A stretch of 64,000 nt of DNA from Ctenosaura bakeri (lineage: Eukaryota; Chordata; Lepidosauria; Squamata; Iguanidae). How positions within the stretch are numbered: the stretch's first letter is position 1; every line of letters starts with the position of its first letter. A program made the translations under genes and the position numbers. The DNA lies in assembly GCA_948474755.1 (NCBI GenBank), contig CAOLHI010000649.1, positions 1 to 64,000 on the forward strand, given 5' to 3'. The notes under the pieces are model-generated. The model was not told where the DNA came from, made no database searches, and saw only the letters and a list, made by a program, of their open reading frames with translations. Shown piece by piece: positions 1 to 13,446 of this stretch.

Positions 1-3000
1 GAACATAAGGCCAACATACAATGGAGCCAAAGTGAGGAAATAGTGTCTTCAACCAAGGAAATTTTTAGAAGATGCAGTTATTAAGCTCTTAAGAATCTCA
101 AGGAAAAGCAGATTAAGTATGCATAGAATATTTTTGACTTTACCATTGACTAACTAATGCTTTTTATTAATAATAGCAATCTGAAGTGTAAGGGAAAAGT
201 TCAACATGAATAATTTTCACTTTGTGTTTTTTGTTTTTTATTATGGCTTAATGATTGCTGTTTAATGATTGGCTAAAATGTATCCAAGATACTCCTGTGA
301 TATACTATATGTTGTCATATTCTGTTGCTGGGTAGATTTTCCAAAACTGGTATAAATAAAAAAGTGTGTGTTTGTTCCACTGCCCAGATTGCTCAGCCAG
401 AATATTGGAGATCTGGTCCAGTCTGTTGTTAAACAAACTGCTGTCTTCAGTTCAGTAATGCCTCCACTCTAGAACCCAAACAGTAAAGGGAACATGTTTT
501 TCCAATGCCAACTACATCAGTGAAACATAGGGTACCTCAGCCTGTGACTATCAGTCAAAAATGGTAGTGTGGCATTAGTAGGTCATGAGAAGCAGAACTT
601 GGTTTGTCTTTTTCAAAAAAAAAGTTGCCCTTAAAAATTAATTTGTCAGTTACATTTCTAAAGCCCATTTTTTAAAAAAAAAATGTTATGATTATTATAA
701 AATGTAACCTTTTGTGTTCTCATTGTCTGAAAATACCTAAAATAAATTTTAGATACTTTAAAAAAACAAGGTGTGTGAGGTGTAGAAAGAGTAGGAACTG
801 CACCATCCCTGGTTACAATCATAATGTAATTATGCTTTTGTTATTGCAAAAAGGAATGTTAGCAAGTAATTCTTAGGCCAGCATTATTCTAGTGACTTAC
901 AGGTCATTATAAAGTACGTGCATGTCCTTTTTTGGATGGGACACAGAGGACTATTCTTTTGCCCTGCTAATCCATCTGGAAATCTCCCACCACCTGGCAT
1001 TCTTGGCAGAAGCAAACCCTGGGAGGGGCTGCTTCTGCTTCTTACCAGAGGGAAGAGCAGGTAGAAGGAGTTCAGACTATGAAGATCTGACTGTTCTGAG
1101 CTCCTAGAGGAAGAAAACTCCGCTTGAGAGCATGGCCTCATTTCTTATCCACTCTTGACTCAGCTGAGAGCAGTTGCTTCTGAATGACTTTCCTCTTTCT
1201 TCCCCTCTCCCTTCCTCATTGGAAATGGAAAACAACAGGAGCCTGTCCCAGGGCTTGTGAGATGCTGGGTGGTGGGAGGACATGGGACTGCACATGCTGA
1301 ATGCTGTGTGCATCTGAGATCTCCACCATAGTTGCCAAAGCTTTGGCGAAAAGAAATAGTATTGTTACAATCTGAAATACCAAGGTCAAATTCTGACTGA
1401 GACAAAAAAAGATAATTTGTATGCTAGGGCATAGCACAGGACCACAAATTAAGGGGAGAAAGAACTAGCTAATGCAGTGAAAGAATTAAAACAGTCAACT
1501 CTTACACTGATGCTGAGAGTAAAAAGTTTATTGGAAGACAATGAAAAAGTCAATTTCATTTTGATTTCAAAGCTCCCACAGAATTGTTCCAAGAAAGAAT
1601 TAAAACTGAAGCATTGCTCTCTCCCCGTCTCTATTTTCCCCCAGTATTACATCTTTTGTTGTTTTTCAGCCTGTAGTAGTGAGAGGCATTTGTTTCATAT
1701 GAAGAGGTAACTCTATTCTTTGTTTTTTCAGTGAGTATCCAATGTAGTAAATTTAAAATAGTTTTTAAAAAAGCATTTTTCTATGCAACATTTAGACCAG
1801 CATAATATTGTGGAAAATTGAGCTAGTTGGGCTAAAATGGGTGTTAATAGAATTTGTGATTAATGATTCTATGAGGAAGTGTATAATTTTACAATGGGGA
1901 ATAATTTGTAATGCATTACAACACAGATTGTCAATCTCCTGTGGTTGGAGTGATTGGACACCTTTGATGAGAGCTGAGTAAATAATTCATTCCATTATGT
2001 TCATCTTTTTTTATCCTCTCTTCAAGAATATTGTATTTATTAAGGCATTTCTAAAACTGGCTGAGACAGAAGCAATCACAAACTATATGCAAAGATTCTA
2101 GAAAATATAGGCATAACTTCTGTTCCCTCTCCACAAGACCATAGTATATGAGCCGAGTAAGTCAAGACTGAGAGTAGGATAAATCTACTCATTTGCATAA
2201 TTTATTCTAGTCATACTTGTCATGGGAAAGTGGTAAGGATTGATGCAGAGCACTAGAGGACTACCTTTCAACACTGAAACCAAAAACTGTATAGTAAATT
2301 GTGTCCTAACTAACTAGGACTGACTCTGCAAATCAGCTTGTTAGTGCAGATGTTTGCTTTTACAAGTCCCAACTGTTTCTTTCAAAGAGTGCTCTTTAAT
2401 ATTTGCCTCAGATGAATTTTTATATACACAACCAGGATTTCTAGAAAAGTCACTAGAGAGAATAGTCTGAGAAATGTACCATATGTGAAAGAGGCACTAG
2501 TAAAGATGGAGAAGAATCAAATATTCATACCACAAACATAAGTAGGAGGATAGACATTCATGTTTAGATTTCACCCTGGATTTCATTTTCCGCAAGTGCT
2601 ACTGAGTAACAAGTCTTGCCTTCCATCTCTGGAACTAACAATCTATGTCCACTGGATCAGGAATTATTTTAAGGGGTAGTGTGGAATAGAAGGCACTCTC
2701 TCAAACATTTTTTGGAAACTTCGCCTGTTATTCACAGTCTATTTGCATTTAATGTGCATAGAAAAATCCTTGATATCGTAATAGTGGTTCTTACTGTTGT
2801 TGTTTTTCCTGGAGTTGTCCTCAGGCAGATAGAAGTGCCCATCTTATGTAGAAGAGTATGAGGAGAAGTGAATTACACATCACCAGGAGGGCTGCTCTGA
2901 TGAGACTCACTGGCCACTCTGTGAGCGTGGCAAATATTGCAGCCCAGAGAAAGCTGGCTTGGCTCTCCAGAGTGGAACACCAGAGACCTTGAAGAGCTGG

Positions 3001-3306
3001 GGCAGCCACTTTTCTATGACAGCAATGCTAGTGTAGAGAAAACAGAGCATTTGGGGCTACCTGGTCTGTGGAAAGCAGTGATTGCCATTTACTGGATCAC
3101 AGGGGTTGTGGGAGAATAATGAGGGTGAGGATGATGTGGCATCCGTGTTTGTCCTACCATCTCAGGGGACAGGACATCTGGAGTTGCTGTTTTGCTCCAG
3201 ACTCCTGTTCTGGTTCTGATCTTTACTATCATCATTTGTTTTAAGTCATACTCAGCAGAAAATAGCATCTGTAATGAACTTAAAAAGCAACAAGTGTTTT
3301 TAAATG

Positions 3307-3500
3307 CAGTGTACCCACAGTATATGTGGGGGTTCCATTCCAGAAACCACTGTGTAAAACAAAACAAAAAACAAGCGTTGTGTCCTATTATAGTCAACAG
3401 ATGCAATATATGTGCACCGTTGGCAGTGAGAGTGTGCATCAGTCGTGTCTATTGGCTATAATGGGACCCGATACTTCACATGACCTCATGTTCGTGTGTT
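3307..3500. mobile_element. possible pogo/Tigger-MER2-like DNA element fragment
   Basis: Begins with a CAGTGTACCCACAGTATATG-type terminus followed by GGGGGTTCCATTCCAGAA, the style of terminal sequence found in Tigger/MER2-like elements. The far end is not resolved. Family call is weak. Confidence 0.25.
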
Positions 3501-4741
3501 TGGAGGTCAAGTAAAAAGAGGGTGCACTATACTGCCATTTAGCTGAAAATATAGAAGATCTATTGGCTTTTTTTTTAAAAAAAAAATCAAGGTGGACATA
3601 GTACACTGGTAACTTCAGCCTCAATTTTTTCCTTTCTTTTCCAATGGTCTTGTTTTTATAGCCTTCTTTCTACTAGTCTTTTTACTGCAACAAAAAGTTT
3701 CAGTCCTTAGGCCAGGATAAGTGATAAGCAGTTGTTGTCTCAGTTAGTACAATTATAATTCCTTCATAGCCAGAGTGAGAATGTTACTGATGTATGGATT
3801 GACTGACTCACGCCTCCAGAGGCAAAATTCATCACCCTCTGAAATCAGCCAGTAATAGAGAGAACTGCAGAGTCTCTTTTTCATCTCAGAAAATACCCTG
3901 TCCCCATACACTTAAAACATTAGTGGTATTGATTTTGTAGTTTAACACAGTGGTTTAGGTATATATGGCATAATAAGCCCAGAACAATGAAAGCTGGTCT
4001 TTGTAATTCCTTGAGTTCCTTGAAGGAAAGATTTTTTAAAAATGAAAAAAAAAGGAAGACAAATTGTGGCATGTGGTGTGATTGACAAATGTTGAACTTG
4101 CATTGGCAAAACAACTTGCCAGTGTTGCAAAGATCTTAGCTGCTTTTGATTGAAAATAATTTTTCATATAGAGAAGGAAGGTTTTGCCAATAAATGCTGG
4201 TTGAGAGTTAAAGCAGAGCTTCGAAAAGTTAGTGGCAGTGAGAACTTCGAAAAATTCCTTGTTTACTACAACAAATGAAGAATCCTCTGTTACTATTGGC
4301 TTTTTATAAGACTACCACATTTAAACCTTATGCAGCAGAAATGAAATTGTGGGGAGAGGGGGGCATGTGTGTGCACATGCATATTATGACCTTTGGTTCA
4401 TTGTTCTATCATTTATGGCTATTTACATGATTGTATGCATTTTATGCATTTCCTCTCCCTCCAAAAAGCAAGCGAACATCTGGGAAGTTAGAACTCAGCT
4501 TTGCCTGTTTCTCTTCTTTTGAATAGCTTGTTCCACTCTTGCTTATCATAAACAGAGCGTAGACTGCTGAAACTTTTCATTCTAACCATTGAGTATCTTG
4601 CCCAGTCTCCTTTCAGCAACAATTAGTGCTAAGAGCCCCCTTTAAAAAGATGCAACGTTAATATGCGGAATTCTGGGCAGATACCAAATGGTTTACTTAT
4701 CTGTGAACATCATCACTGACAGATGAAATACAGCCCGATTT

Positions 4742-4760
4742 AAAAAAAAAAAAAAAAAAA
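4742..4760 (+). repeat. poly-A tract (19 bp)
   Basis: Uninterrupted A run inside the intron. No retroelement body was recognised directly upstream, so its origin is unclear. Confidence 0.8.
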
Positions 4761-5224
4761 GTATATTTAGAGTCAGTCCACCAGTATTTGTTTCCTAGGG
4801 GCAGAGAATGCAATAGTACAGAAATGTACTATGAGCACTCAGATAATTGTAGATCAGTCTTCCTTAATTTCTGATAGCTCTTTTTCTGGAATTAAGGTAT
4901 TTTACATTTGCACACAAAGATGTTTCTCATTTAAGTTACTGTCAGATTTCTTTGCCCTTGAAGAAGCTACCATGGAATTCTTGTGTGAATCAGAGGTGTG
5001 GGTATATGATTTAAGCATATAAGAATATAAGAAGGGACATGATAATTAAGATCAATTTCATCTAGCATTCAGTACAATCAAACACCTAAGAAAAGTCCAC
5101 AAGCAGGAAATAAGCACAGTAGTAATACTTTCCTGGTCATATCTTTTAGCAGCTGGAGTTCAGAAGTGTACTGAAGAAGGTAGGATACATCTAACATTAA
5201 TAGTAGCCATTGACAGCCTTCTTC

Positions 5225-5480
5225 TTCTTGTTATATGCTGTCAACTCAAACATATGGTGGTCCTATGAATGTCAGACCACCCAAAGATTCTGTTAAGGGC
5301 CTTCTCAGATGTTGCAAACTCTGAGTGATGGCTTCTTTTATTGAATTGATCCATCTTTAATGAGGTCTTCCCTTTTCCCTACTGTTTTCAGCTTTTCCTC
5401 GCATTATTATCTTTTCCAGTGAGTTATATTTCTCATGTTATATCCAAAGTATGATAGTTTAATATTACTCTCATGAATGT
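5225..5480 (-). mobile_element. Bov-B-like LINE 3'-end fragment
   Basis: Degenerate copy of the family also seen at 59384-59740. Shared landmarks in the same order are a tail reading (on +) CTGTCAACTCAAACATATGG, a GATGGCTTC...TTGATTGAA block, and a TCTCATG...CCAAAGTATGATAG block. The same tail is attached to the tRNA-headed SINEs here, as known for Sauria SINEs and Bov-B. No coding part remains. A fold-back MITE (5492-5672) lies directly beyond it. Confidence 0.5.
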
Positions 5481-5491
5481 CCTACTCTTGA

Positions 5492-5672
5492 CTGATTTCC
5501 ACACTAGCCTGTTATAGCGCGATGATTCCACTTTCAACATCCTCTGGAATCCTGGGGTTTGCAGCTTCGGGAGGGGCCAAGTGGCCCCTCCCAAAACTGC
5601 AAACCCCAGGATTCCAGAGGATGTTGAAAGTGGAATCATCACACTATAACAGGCTAGTGTGGAAATGGCCTT
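5492..5672. mobile_element. palindromic fold-back MITE, copy 1
   Basis: A near-perfect inverted repeat with arms of about 85 bp meeting at the centre around 5580 (GGGAGGGGCC / GGCCCCTCCC). Outer ends read CACACTAGCCTGTTATAG and the complement. The arms include TTCCACTTTCAACATCCT and GGAATCCTGGGGTTTGCAG. This is the cleanest palindrome of the eight family members in the window. No transposase; a non-autonomous DNA transposon is the likely nature. Superfamily is unresolved because no clear target duplication was found. Confidence 0.75.
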
Positions 5673-5987
5673 GAACTCCATTGGCTTATTCCACAAAATG
5701 TGTACTTTTATGGACTTTTGTCATGCCACCTGCTTCTGAATTTTTTCTGCACTTTCCCCAGTAACCCCACCAAGATGCAATAATAATCTCTCCTTAAAGG
5801 TCCTTGCTAGGGTATGGACTTCCCCCACTACCAACCGTTCCATGGATGCAGTCTTTATTTTTTCCTCTTCCAAGTCCATGGAAACCATTTATGGCATGAA
5901 TATTGTGCAGTGCAGTTTCTACGGCAGCTTCAGGCTCTACCTTCTAAACTGGAACAAGTTCAGATAGTTTATAAATTTAGATTTAAA

Positions 5988-6175
5988 TGTTGTTGTGTGC
6001 CTTCAAGTCATTTCCAATTCATGGTGAAACTAAGATGAAGCTATCAAGGGGTTTTCTGGGGCTGAGAGTATGTGACACATTCCTGGTCACCCAGTGGGTT
6101 TCCATGGCTGAGCAGCGAATCAAGCCCTGGCCTCCTGGGTCATAGTCCAGTGCTCAAATTGTGATGCCATGTTGT
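5988..6175 (-). mobile_element. tRNA-headed SINE with Bov-B-like tail (Sauria type)
   Basis: Read on +, the tail TGTTGTTGTGTGCCTTCAAG comes first, then CACCCAGTGGGTTTCCATGG and a decayed tRNA-like head, so the element lies on the minus strand. Degenerate; an internal part of the body is deleted compared with the copy at 14210. Confidence 0.7.
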
Positions 6176-7025
6176 CTTTTTCTCTAAACCTGACAGTCTT
6201 TTTACTCACCCAAAGATCCTGCTTTGTTGCAAAGAGTCATAGGTGGGAGAAATAGAAACTCACCATATATCATCCATATATCTGTCTATCTGCATGGTCT
6301 GACATTTTCTTGGTTAGGCTGTATGACTAACTGATCAGTGAGCAACATAATCTTGTTCATCTGAGGCTTTTAAAGAAGATTCAGAAACACAAAACCCATT
6401 TCTTATTATATCTGATATCATAGATTGCTTTTTGAACTGTTAAATATTTAAATTTTACCCTCACCCTCAAACCTTTTAAATTTACAGTGAATTTTGTCAT
6501 GAAAGTCCTGACTCCATTTTTTCCTAGTCTTGGAAACAATGTTATCAATAGATCCACTTTCAAGTATATAGAATTTCCTGCAGAAGTTACTGTGCTACAT
6601 ATTCTGAATGAAAGGTGTCACTGTTCTTAGAAATATAACATCATTACTTCCCATTAGGAAATTTTCATTTGGATAATTACATTTTTTTCTGATACAAGCT
6701 TTGGTCATTGATCATCATACCAACATAATATTAACTGATGTCCACAGTTCACCTTTCAAAGACATTTTCTGTCTTCATTCTCTGCCATCATTTTTCATTG
6801 GTACTGTTCACAGGATAAGAGCTTGGTGCTTTCCTTTTGTCAACCTTTTATCTGATTGATTGGACATCTTGTGTATTTCCTTTATGTATATCCCTGTAAT
6901 GTACACACAATAGTTCTCTCTGCAGGGATCTTAATCAGAAAAAGTAATGGCCTTTAGCTTTTCTCATTAGCAAAATGGAAAAGCACCATACCCAATCCAT
7001 TTGAAATAGACCTTTGTAATAAGAA

Positions 7026-7081
<56 letters not shown>
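7026..7081. repeat. compound microsatellite (CT)n(AC)n
   Basis: About 12 CT units directly followed by about 15 AC units. Long uninterrupted runs predict length polymorphism. Confidence 0.95.
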
Positions 7082-7083
<2 letters not shown>

Positions 7084-7240
7084 GGCAACATGCCAGCCAC
7101 CATAGAGACAGTTTAATTTAAAGGGTTTCAGTTCAAAAAGAAAACAAAACACACACAAGCGCACACACTTGTATGTAATGAGAAAACACGCTCTGCTGTA
7201 AGTCAAACTTTCTGGACAAGCATGAATTTACTTTTCTAAT

Positions 7241-7322
7241 GCTGCAGTCCTATCCAGACTTACCTAGAAGTAAATCCCATTCAAAGTGGTGGGCCTTGTT
7301 TCGGAGGAAACATGCATAGGAT
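7241..7322. repeat. short dispersed repeat (AAGTAAATCCCATT family)
   Basis: GCAGTCCTATCCAGACTTAC, then AGTAAATCCCATTCAAAGTG and GGAAACATGCATAGGAT. Related wording recurs at 43290-43350, 44700-44830 and 57345-57390. I recognise it as a common squamate/reptile dispersed sequence but cannot name the family. Confidence 0.45.
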
Positions 7323-8403
7323 GTTCTTTGAGTCCTCTGAAAAATAAATTGTATTCAGAAAGAAAGAAAAATGTGTATCAAAATAGATAATGTCTTACTC
7401 TTTTGCACTTTCTCCACACACAGATGATTTGATTCAAATATTGATGAACTGAATGAAGCTTTAACCAGCCACTGCCCACTTATTTCTCTATCAAGCGTTT
7501 ACCCGAAGCAGTCTTCTGGCTGTTGTGTGTCTCTTTCAGTCCTGCCTCAAATTATTTACGATCGGTGCACTGAAATTTCAATGTGGAGACAAGAATTGAT
7601 TAATTCTTTTCCCATAGAAGTGGTTTGCTTTCTTTTCCCCAGTCCTGATTTCATTAAATGCTTCTTTGCATTAACATGCCAAGCGTTGACGTTTGTCTTT
7701 AGATTGAGGAGGGCAGCACAGGCCGCTGATGCAGGCCGCTGCATAAATTTGGAATTGTTAGTGCTGGCTGGCTGGACAAAATGATGTTGGAACTATTTTC
7801 TAGGGAAACCATTGATTATGTAGCAAAATATTTCAATGACATATCTTTTTCCCCTCAGTATTTTGAGCAGTAACATAGCAACAACAACAACTGGCATTCA
7901 TTCAACTGAAGATGGTGGTTTGAATCTTACTAGAGAAGAGTTGCTGAGTTAATGGGATTTAGCTATATGTTGGCTGATCATTCTGCAGTTGATTCAGTGG
8001 GAGTAAACAATAGGCATGAAGGCCAGGTATACAAAATAATGAGTTCCTTCTACTTTTCTCTGCAAAGTCTTGGTGAGAGCAGGTGTACAGCAATATCAAA
8101 GTATAAGGAGATCAAATCAGTGTATAAGGAAATAGTTGGCTACTGGTACCGGGGGGGAGGTGCATCTGCTAAAGCAAAATGCTGATTACTAAACCAAATC
8201 AGGCAACTTTGGATATATTTAGACCCCTTGTAATATGAACTGGGTTTTTGCCAAAGTGGCTGAAAGCAATATGGTCTGGTTCCAAAGCGTGGGGCTTGTC
8301 AGTGATTTTGCAAAGTGTTAGGGCACCCATTGACTTGCATTGGAGGTAAAAGACAGTCATTGTCATGCCCCAGTTGCAGGATCCAGGTGCCAAAATATAC
8401 AGA

Positions 8404-8541
8404 GGCCATTTCCGCACTAGACTGTTATAGCACTATTATTCCCCTTGCAACATCCTGTGGAATCCTGGGGTCTGGAGTTTCAGGAAGGGCCTGGTGGCCC
8501 CTCCTGAAACTGCAGACCCCAGGTCCATAGGATATGGGTTC
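8404..8541. mobile_element. palindromic fold-back MITE, copy 2 (right arm decayed)
   Basis: Left arm intact, from GGCCATTTCCGCACTAGACT through ATCCTGTGGAATCCTGGGG; centre GGCCTGGTGGCCCCTCC. The right arm degrades after CAGACCCCAGGTCCATAGGA. Confidence 0.65.
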
Positions 8542-8884
8542 ACATTGCTGGGAATATGTTTTGGACAGATCTATTTGTTCTTGACTCAAGCTGGTTTTCT
8601 AAAGTTTTCATTGTCTCTCCATTGAACGACTACAACAGGGAAGTAGCTATGGAGGAACAGGGAGATAATCAGGGCATTGCCCTCCCTAAATAAGAATTCT
8701 GACCCAAAGAAATCTTTTCATCAAGTCCCAAATTCCTAGCATAGCCGTAATTTAAAACTTCAGACAAGCATTTAGAAATACAGTTTAGGCATCTTTTAAA
8801 AATAGGCAGGCAAAGTTGTTGCAGAACTGTGAACACGTCAAATATAAAATGTTTAGGTTTGAACAATGTGAAACTACCATATTT

Positions 8885-9045
8885 GTCAGCGTATAAGACA
8901 TATGAGCATATAAGACACACTCCACTTATCCATCAGCAAATACTGTTTGCCAGCGTATAAGACACACTGGCGTGTAAGACGCACCCCATTTTCAAACAGT
9001 ATTTTTTGGGGGGAAAAGTGAGTCATACGCCAGCAAACAGGGTAC
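8885..9045. repeat. dispersed repeat with GTATAAGAC units
   Basis: Four GTATAAGAC/ATATAAGAC/GTGTAAGAC units (for example GCCAGCGTATAAGACACACT), then CGCACCCCATTTTCAAACAG. A recognisable dispersed vertebrate repeat type, probably a DNA-transposon remnant; family not named. Confidence 0.45.
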
Positions 9046-12000
9046 TTCAGCTTGTGGATCAGAGTCTATGTGCATTGGTGGTGTTTTGTTTTGTTTTGTT
9101 TTAAAGAGAAAAAAACAGTATCAGCTTGTGTTAGAAAAACACTATTGGGATGAAGAGGATTCAGGGTGGTACTTGTAATGTACAACACCCTCAATGAGAA
9201 AGGATGTCTCCACATGTGATAATCTATGAAAAAAAATTGTAAGCTACCACAATGTTCTACATCTCTGAGTGAGGTGGGAAAATAAAGTAATCCCCCTTTA
9301 TTTAGTGTTCTTGTTTGGAGTGGCAGATACTGGACTGCCACTGCATTTTTGTTTTGCATAAAGAGTACAACTTGCATAAAGTATAATGATATTTGTACAA
9401 AAACATATTTTGTGCAAAGCAGTTATGCTTTTGCATAAATGAAATTTCCTAAAATGCAAAATATCATCAAAAAGTGCATGGGTAAAAAAAACTTTTAACC
9501 TCATCCAATTTGGAGAAAGCATATAATTTTTTTTTAATTCATCTGTGCAGGAATGAACTTGGTAAAGATATACATCCTTACTAAGGCTTCCTCAAAAGCT
9601 TGAGGAGATAGGCTGATCTGGCCAATGGCTGACTATGTTGATCAGCATTTATTTGTTAGACCTTCAATCAACTTATTTCTGTTAAGTGGTATCCAGCACA
9701 AAAGCAGCACAAGCCATCACTCCATGAGTGGCCAGCAGGACAGTTCACTGGAGGGGGCCGTCAGCTGATGGCACAAGGAAATCAAAATGGGAATCACATT
9801 GAGCTTATTTCTTGCTAAGCTTGGATAGGGTTGGTTTGTTAGGTTGCTTTCAAATACAAAGTTTCCTGGCTCTTATGGAGCTTTGGCAACCCTACTGAAT
9901 TGCCCAGTGGGAATTCATTGGGTGAAATGAGATTTTATAACCCACAGGAAGAATGGAGAAGAAAACATGGTATCAAATCCTATATAACATTTTCAGTGTT
10001 TTGGACCTAACTGCAGTCCTGCCAACAATGAAAGAATCTGCTATTTGGACATAGCCTTCAATTTAATGGTCAATCCTTCTACAGGCAAAGTTGTGCTTTT
10101 GCTTTCTTCCTGAATTCAAATATATTTCAGGCTATTTAACATTATTTATTCCAGTGAGGGCAAAACACGATCCTGGGATTTCATACAATGCACAAAGCTA
10201 TTACTGTGACACAAACAACTCCATGTTTTCCAAAATGTCCCCTTTCTGGCAGAAATAGATAATAAAATGTTACTTTTGAAAGCTTCTGTGAACAGCCATT
10301 ATTTTTTAAAAAATAAGTCAATGCTTCCCCATACTATTTTTCAAAAGCAGAACAAAGCATTTATGTCCTTCATTTTTAGGTGTCTCTACAGAACCTGAAG
10401 AGTCCCAGAAAGAGAAAAATCACGCTAAAGCCACCAAAGTTGGCTCTGATTTCTGATATACTTTTCCTTCCCCAATCCAGATAAAATTTAAGAGATTGTT
10501 TTAACTAAATAATACACAGAGACACATAATACCATAAGATGGACACAAGGTAGGTTAGGGTCTAGTGGTACATCTCTGGGGGTAATTGCAGTAGAACATC
10601 AAGGATTTTTTAAAAAAATGTATTTTACACATGGAAAATCTCCATGTGCACTAGAACCCTGGAAACAACAAGACCTTCCACAAATCAAAAAGTCACTCCT
10701 CTTTGTACCACTTTTTATGTGGTCAAAGCGATGACAGTGAACAGATTCCCTTTCTCACATGTTGATTGAAGCCCTCTCAAATGTCTGTACAGAGCTAATA
10801 TATTCATGGGTGGAACTAATGCTCAGAGGCATCTTGTTTCTGAGTTCTGTATCTGCCTCCTTGCCTTCTTATTTTCTACCTGGCTCCATTTGGTGAGCTG
10901 TGAGTTTCTAAGGAGAAACAAGTCAGTCCCATGAATCTGAAAACTTCTCACTCCTCCAAAACGCTACTGGATTATAGTGGCTAAAACTAAAACTATTAGC
11001 AATTAGTTCTTATTCACATGTAGAAGATAAAATAATAGCACTGGAGAGACAAGATAAATGTGTATTTATTAGCTAGCCAATGCATCTAAAGTATCAGTTG
11101 TGAGTAAAATGTCTGCTTCGTACTCTTTGTCAAGTACTGCAGCAGGATGTTTCTATAAGCAAATAGAATGTTACAAATTAATCTAACTTGATGGCATTGG
11201 CCTATCTTAACGTCTACCAGTCTTCCCAATCTATGCAGCACTTATAAAACCAAGTGCACAGGTCTGATTTTCACACTGTATTTCATAGTCATAGATGTAA
11301 TTCAAGCTCATCATTCCAGTACCTGACCATATTTTGGAGAGCAAGGGAATAACCCAAGGACTATAGTATTCTTACATGCCTCTGGGAGAAAACCTGTGCT
11401 GAAAAATATCTGCTGTAATTACTTTCTAAACAGGTTCTTCCCAGTTCAAAGAGATGGTGCAGAAAACTGGCTAATGCTGATGTAGCTACAGTGGCACCCT
11501 GTGGAATTCAAGTGGAGCAACTCCATTTACTAGCCTTTCTGACAACTGCATTTTATTAGGCACACAAAAATATATTTGGCTTCAGAGTAGATAGAATACC
11601 TTTGGCTGTCCTAAGTTCTGCAATCATCACTGTACCCAACTTGTATAGAATTCTGTTTTCCAGTTTCCTTCCATAATGTTTCACTGTATCTGGTAATATA
11701 GACATCAGTTTCACCACTACAATAAGACATGTCAGCAAAGTTAGATGTGTCAAGTCATGCTATTGAACTTGTTCATTTGTGCTTCAGCTTTAGTATGTTT
11801 TCAAGTTCATAGTCACTAGAAGTAAATATGTTATATTAATATTTCCTTTATTGTTTTCACCCAGACAATAATATATGTGAGAAGATATAGGATACCAGGC
11901 CACTAAACTTTATATTTGCCCTTAAAAATCCATAAAATTAAATGAGCAACATTACATGTGTGTGATGACTGATGTGAATAATATGGTTTTGTCTGGGATT

Positions 12001-12910
12001 ATTTATCAGAAACCTCATATAAAGGAAATATTTTTAGGAGAAAAGTACAATATTTTTATTAAAAAATACCATTAGAGTCTTTAGAAATACACTTTTAACA
12101 CCTGATTCATTATAACAACATCCAGCATATATCTGAGACTGAACTGTGCCACTGTCCCACAGTTCATACAACAATTCTTCCTCCTGTTTCAAACTTTTAT
12201 GTAGTGTTTCTGTTTCTGCTTTTGTGAAGCCAGAGCACAGCATCATTTGTATTATTTCAGTAATAAAATGTGCAGATCCTATTCTCAGTTTTCATCATTT
12301 ATAATCTGATTCCTAAGGTTAAAATGACAAAAGACTCACAAATCTATATGGATTGTATAAGAGAGAAACCCCAAAATGATGATGTAAAAATTGGGATGAG
12401 CAGTTATCTGGTCATAACAACAATACCAAAAAAGCAACTCTTCCTTCAGTATTTTTGATGGTAAGTTTAATGGGATTTATGGAAAGTCCTCTTTAAAGAA
12501 GAGAATGGAACATAAATGGTAGTGAAAACTTCCAAGTTAAGATGTGCTCAGCAGCAATGTGATTTACACGAAAACTTCCAACAACCCAGACACATTCACA
12601 TTGTTAGTGATGCATTTCAAAGGCTGGCATCAATATTACAGAACCAGAAATCCAAATTTGTTAACTGTGACATGTGGGCTTCATCATGACCATGAAAACA
12701 TCAGGTGGCCGTAGCAAAGTCAATCTTAGTTTGTAAATGTTGGTTGTATATATTAAGAAATTGTTTGTGCACTCCCATCACCGTAACACATACACACAGT
12801 TTCAGATATCAGCAGGAATGTGGTCAGTGTTGGCTGAGAGTTTCAGGGGCCTCTTTAGAAGTTTTGTGGCAGACCTGAAGTCCTGATTATTTTGTTTATA
12901 TATGAAGCAC

Positions 12911-13446
12911 TGGCCTACTGAACTAATACCGACAGCCCCAGATCCCATCTGTTCTTGGAACTAAGTAGCGTCAGGTCTGGGTCATACTTAGATTGGGGGC
13001 CACCAACAAATATCAGAAGCTGTAGGCCAGAGCTTTCCAAATTTTTCATGTTGGTGACATACGTTTTTAGATATGCATCATTTTGCAACACAATAATTCA
13101 GTTTTACTAGCAAACTGGAGGTTAAACTAACCCCTTATTAAAGATACAGACACGTACATAAATTATAATAACAAAATATATGGGAATACAACATATCTCA
13201 TGAAAACTTTTCATATATTTTTAATATTTTTTAAATCTATATGATTTAGAAATAATAACATACACTTCTAAGATTGTAGGTGACATACTTACACACTTCA
13301 GGCAACGCACTAACATGTCGTATACCATTTGGAAAGTTGTGCTATAGACTATATTTCAAAAGAAGGCATGGCAAACCACCTCTCACCTACAAAAGCCTTA
13401 TGAGATTCATGGATTCGTCATAAGTTGACAGGTGATTTGTAGGCAT
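12911..13446 (+). mobile_element. 5S rRNA-headed SINE, interrupted by a hAT-like element
   Basis: The head (12911-13027) lines up along its length with vertebrate 5S rRNA: CCAGATCCCATCTGTTCTTGG, GGAACTAAGTAGCGTCAGG, CTGGGTCATACTTAGATTGG and a terminal CTGTAGGC. This covers the internal RNA polymerase III control region (A box, C box). The tail resumes at 13342 with GGCATGGCAAACCACCTC and CATAAGTTGACAGGTGATTT, a Bov-B-like SINE tail. SINE length without the insertion is about 220 bp. Divergence from 5S, especially in the first 30 bases, shows it is a retroposon and not a functional 5S gene. 5S-headed SINEs are known in some vertebrates, including Sauria-type elements as I recall. Confidence 0.7.
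13028..13341 (+). mobile_element. non-autonomous hAT-like DNA element, copy A
   Basis: About 314 bp with terminal inverted repeats CAGAGCTTTCCAAAT and ATTTGGAAAGTTGTG. Flanks CTGTAGGC and CTATAGAC match at 6 of 8 positions, consistent with a decayed 8-bp hAT target duplication. Interior AT-rich, no transposase. It is the reverse-complement sister of 14406-14713 and is inserted in the 5S-headed SINE. Confidence 0.75.

Noticed and set aside
3089..3439. Minus-strand 116-codon open frame
   Set aside because: Overlaps a DNA-transposon-like repeat and shows no protein similarity that I recognise.
12911..13027. Functional 5S rRNA gene
   Set aside because: Too diverged, especially in the 5' third, no T-run terminator directly after, and followed by a SINE tail and an inserted transposon; it is a SINE head.
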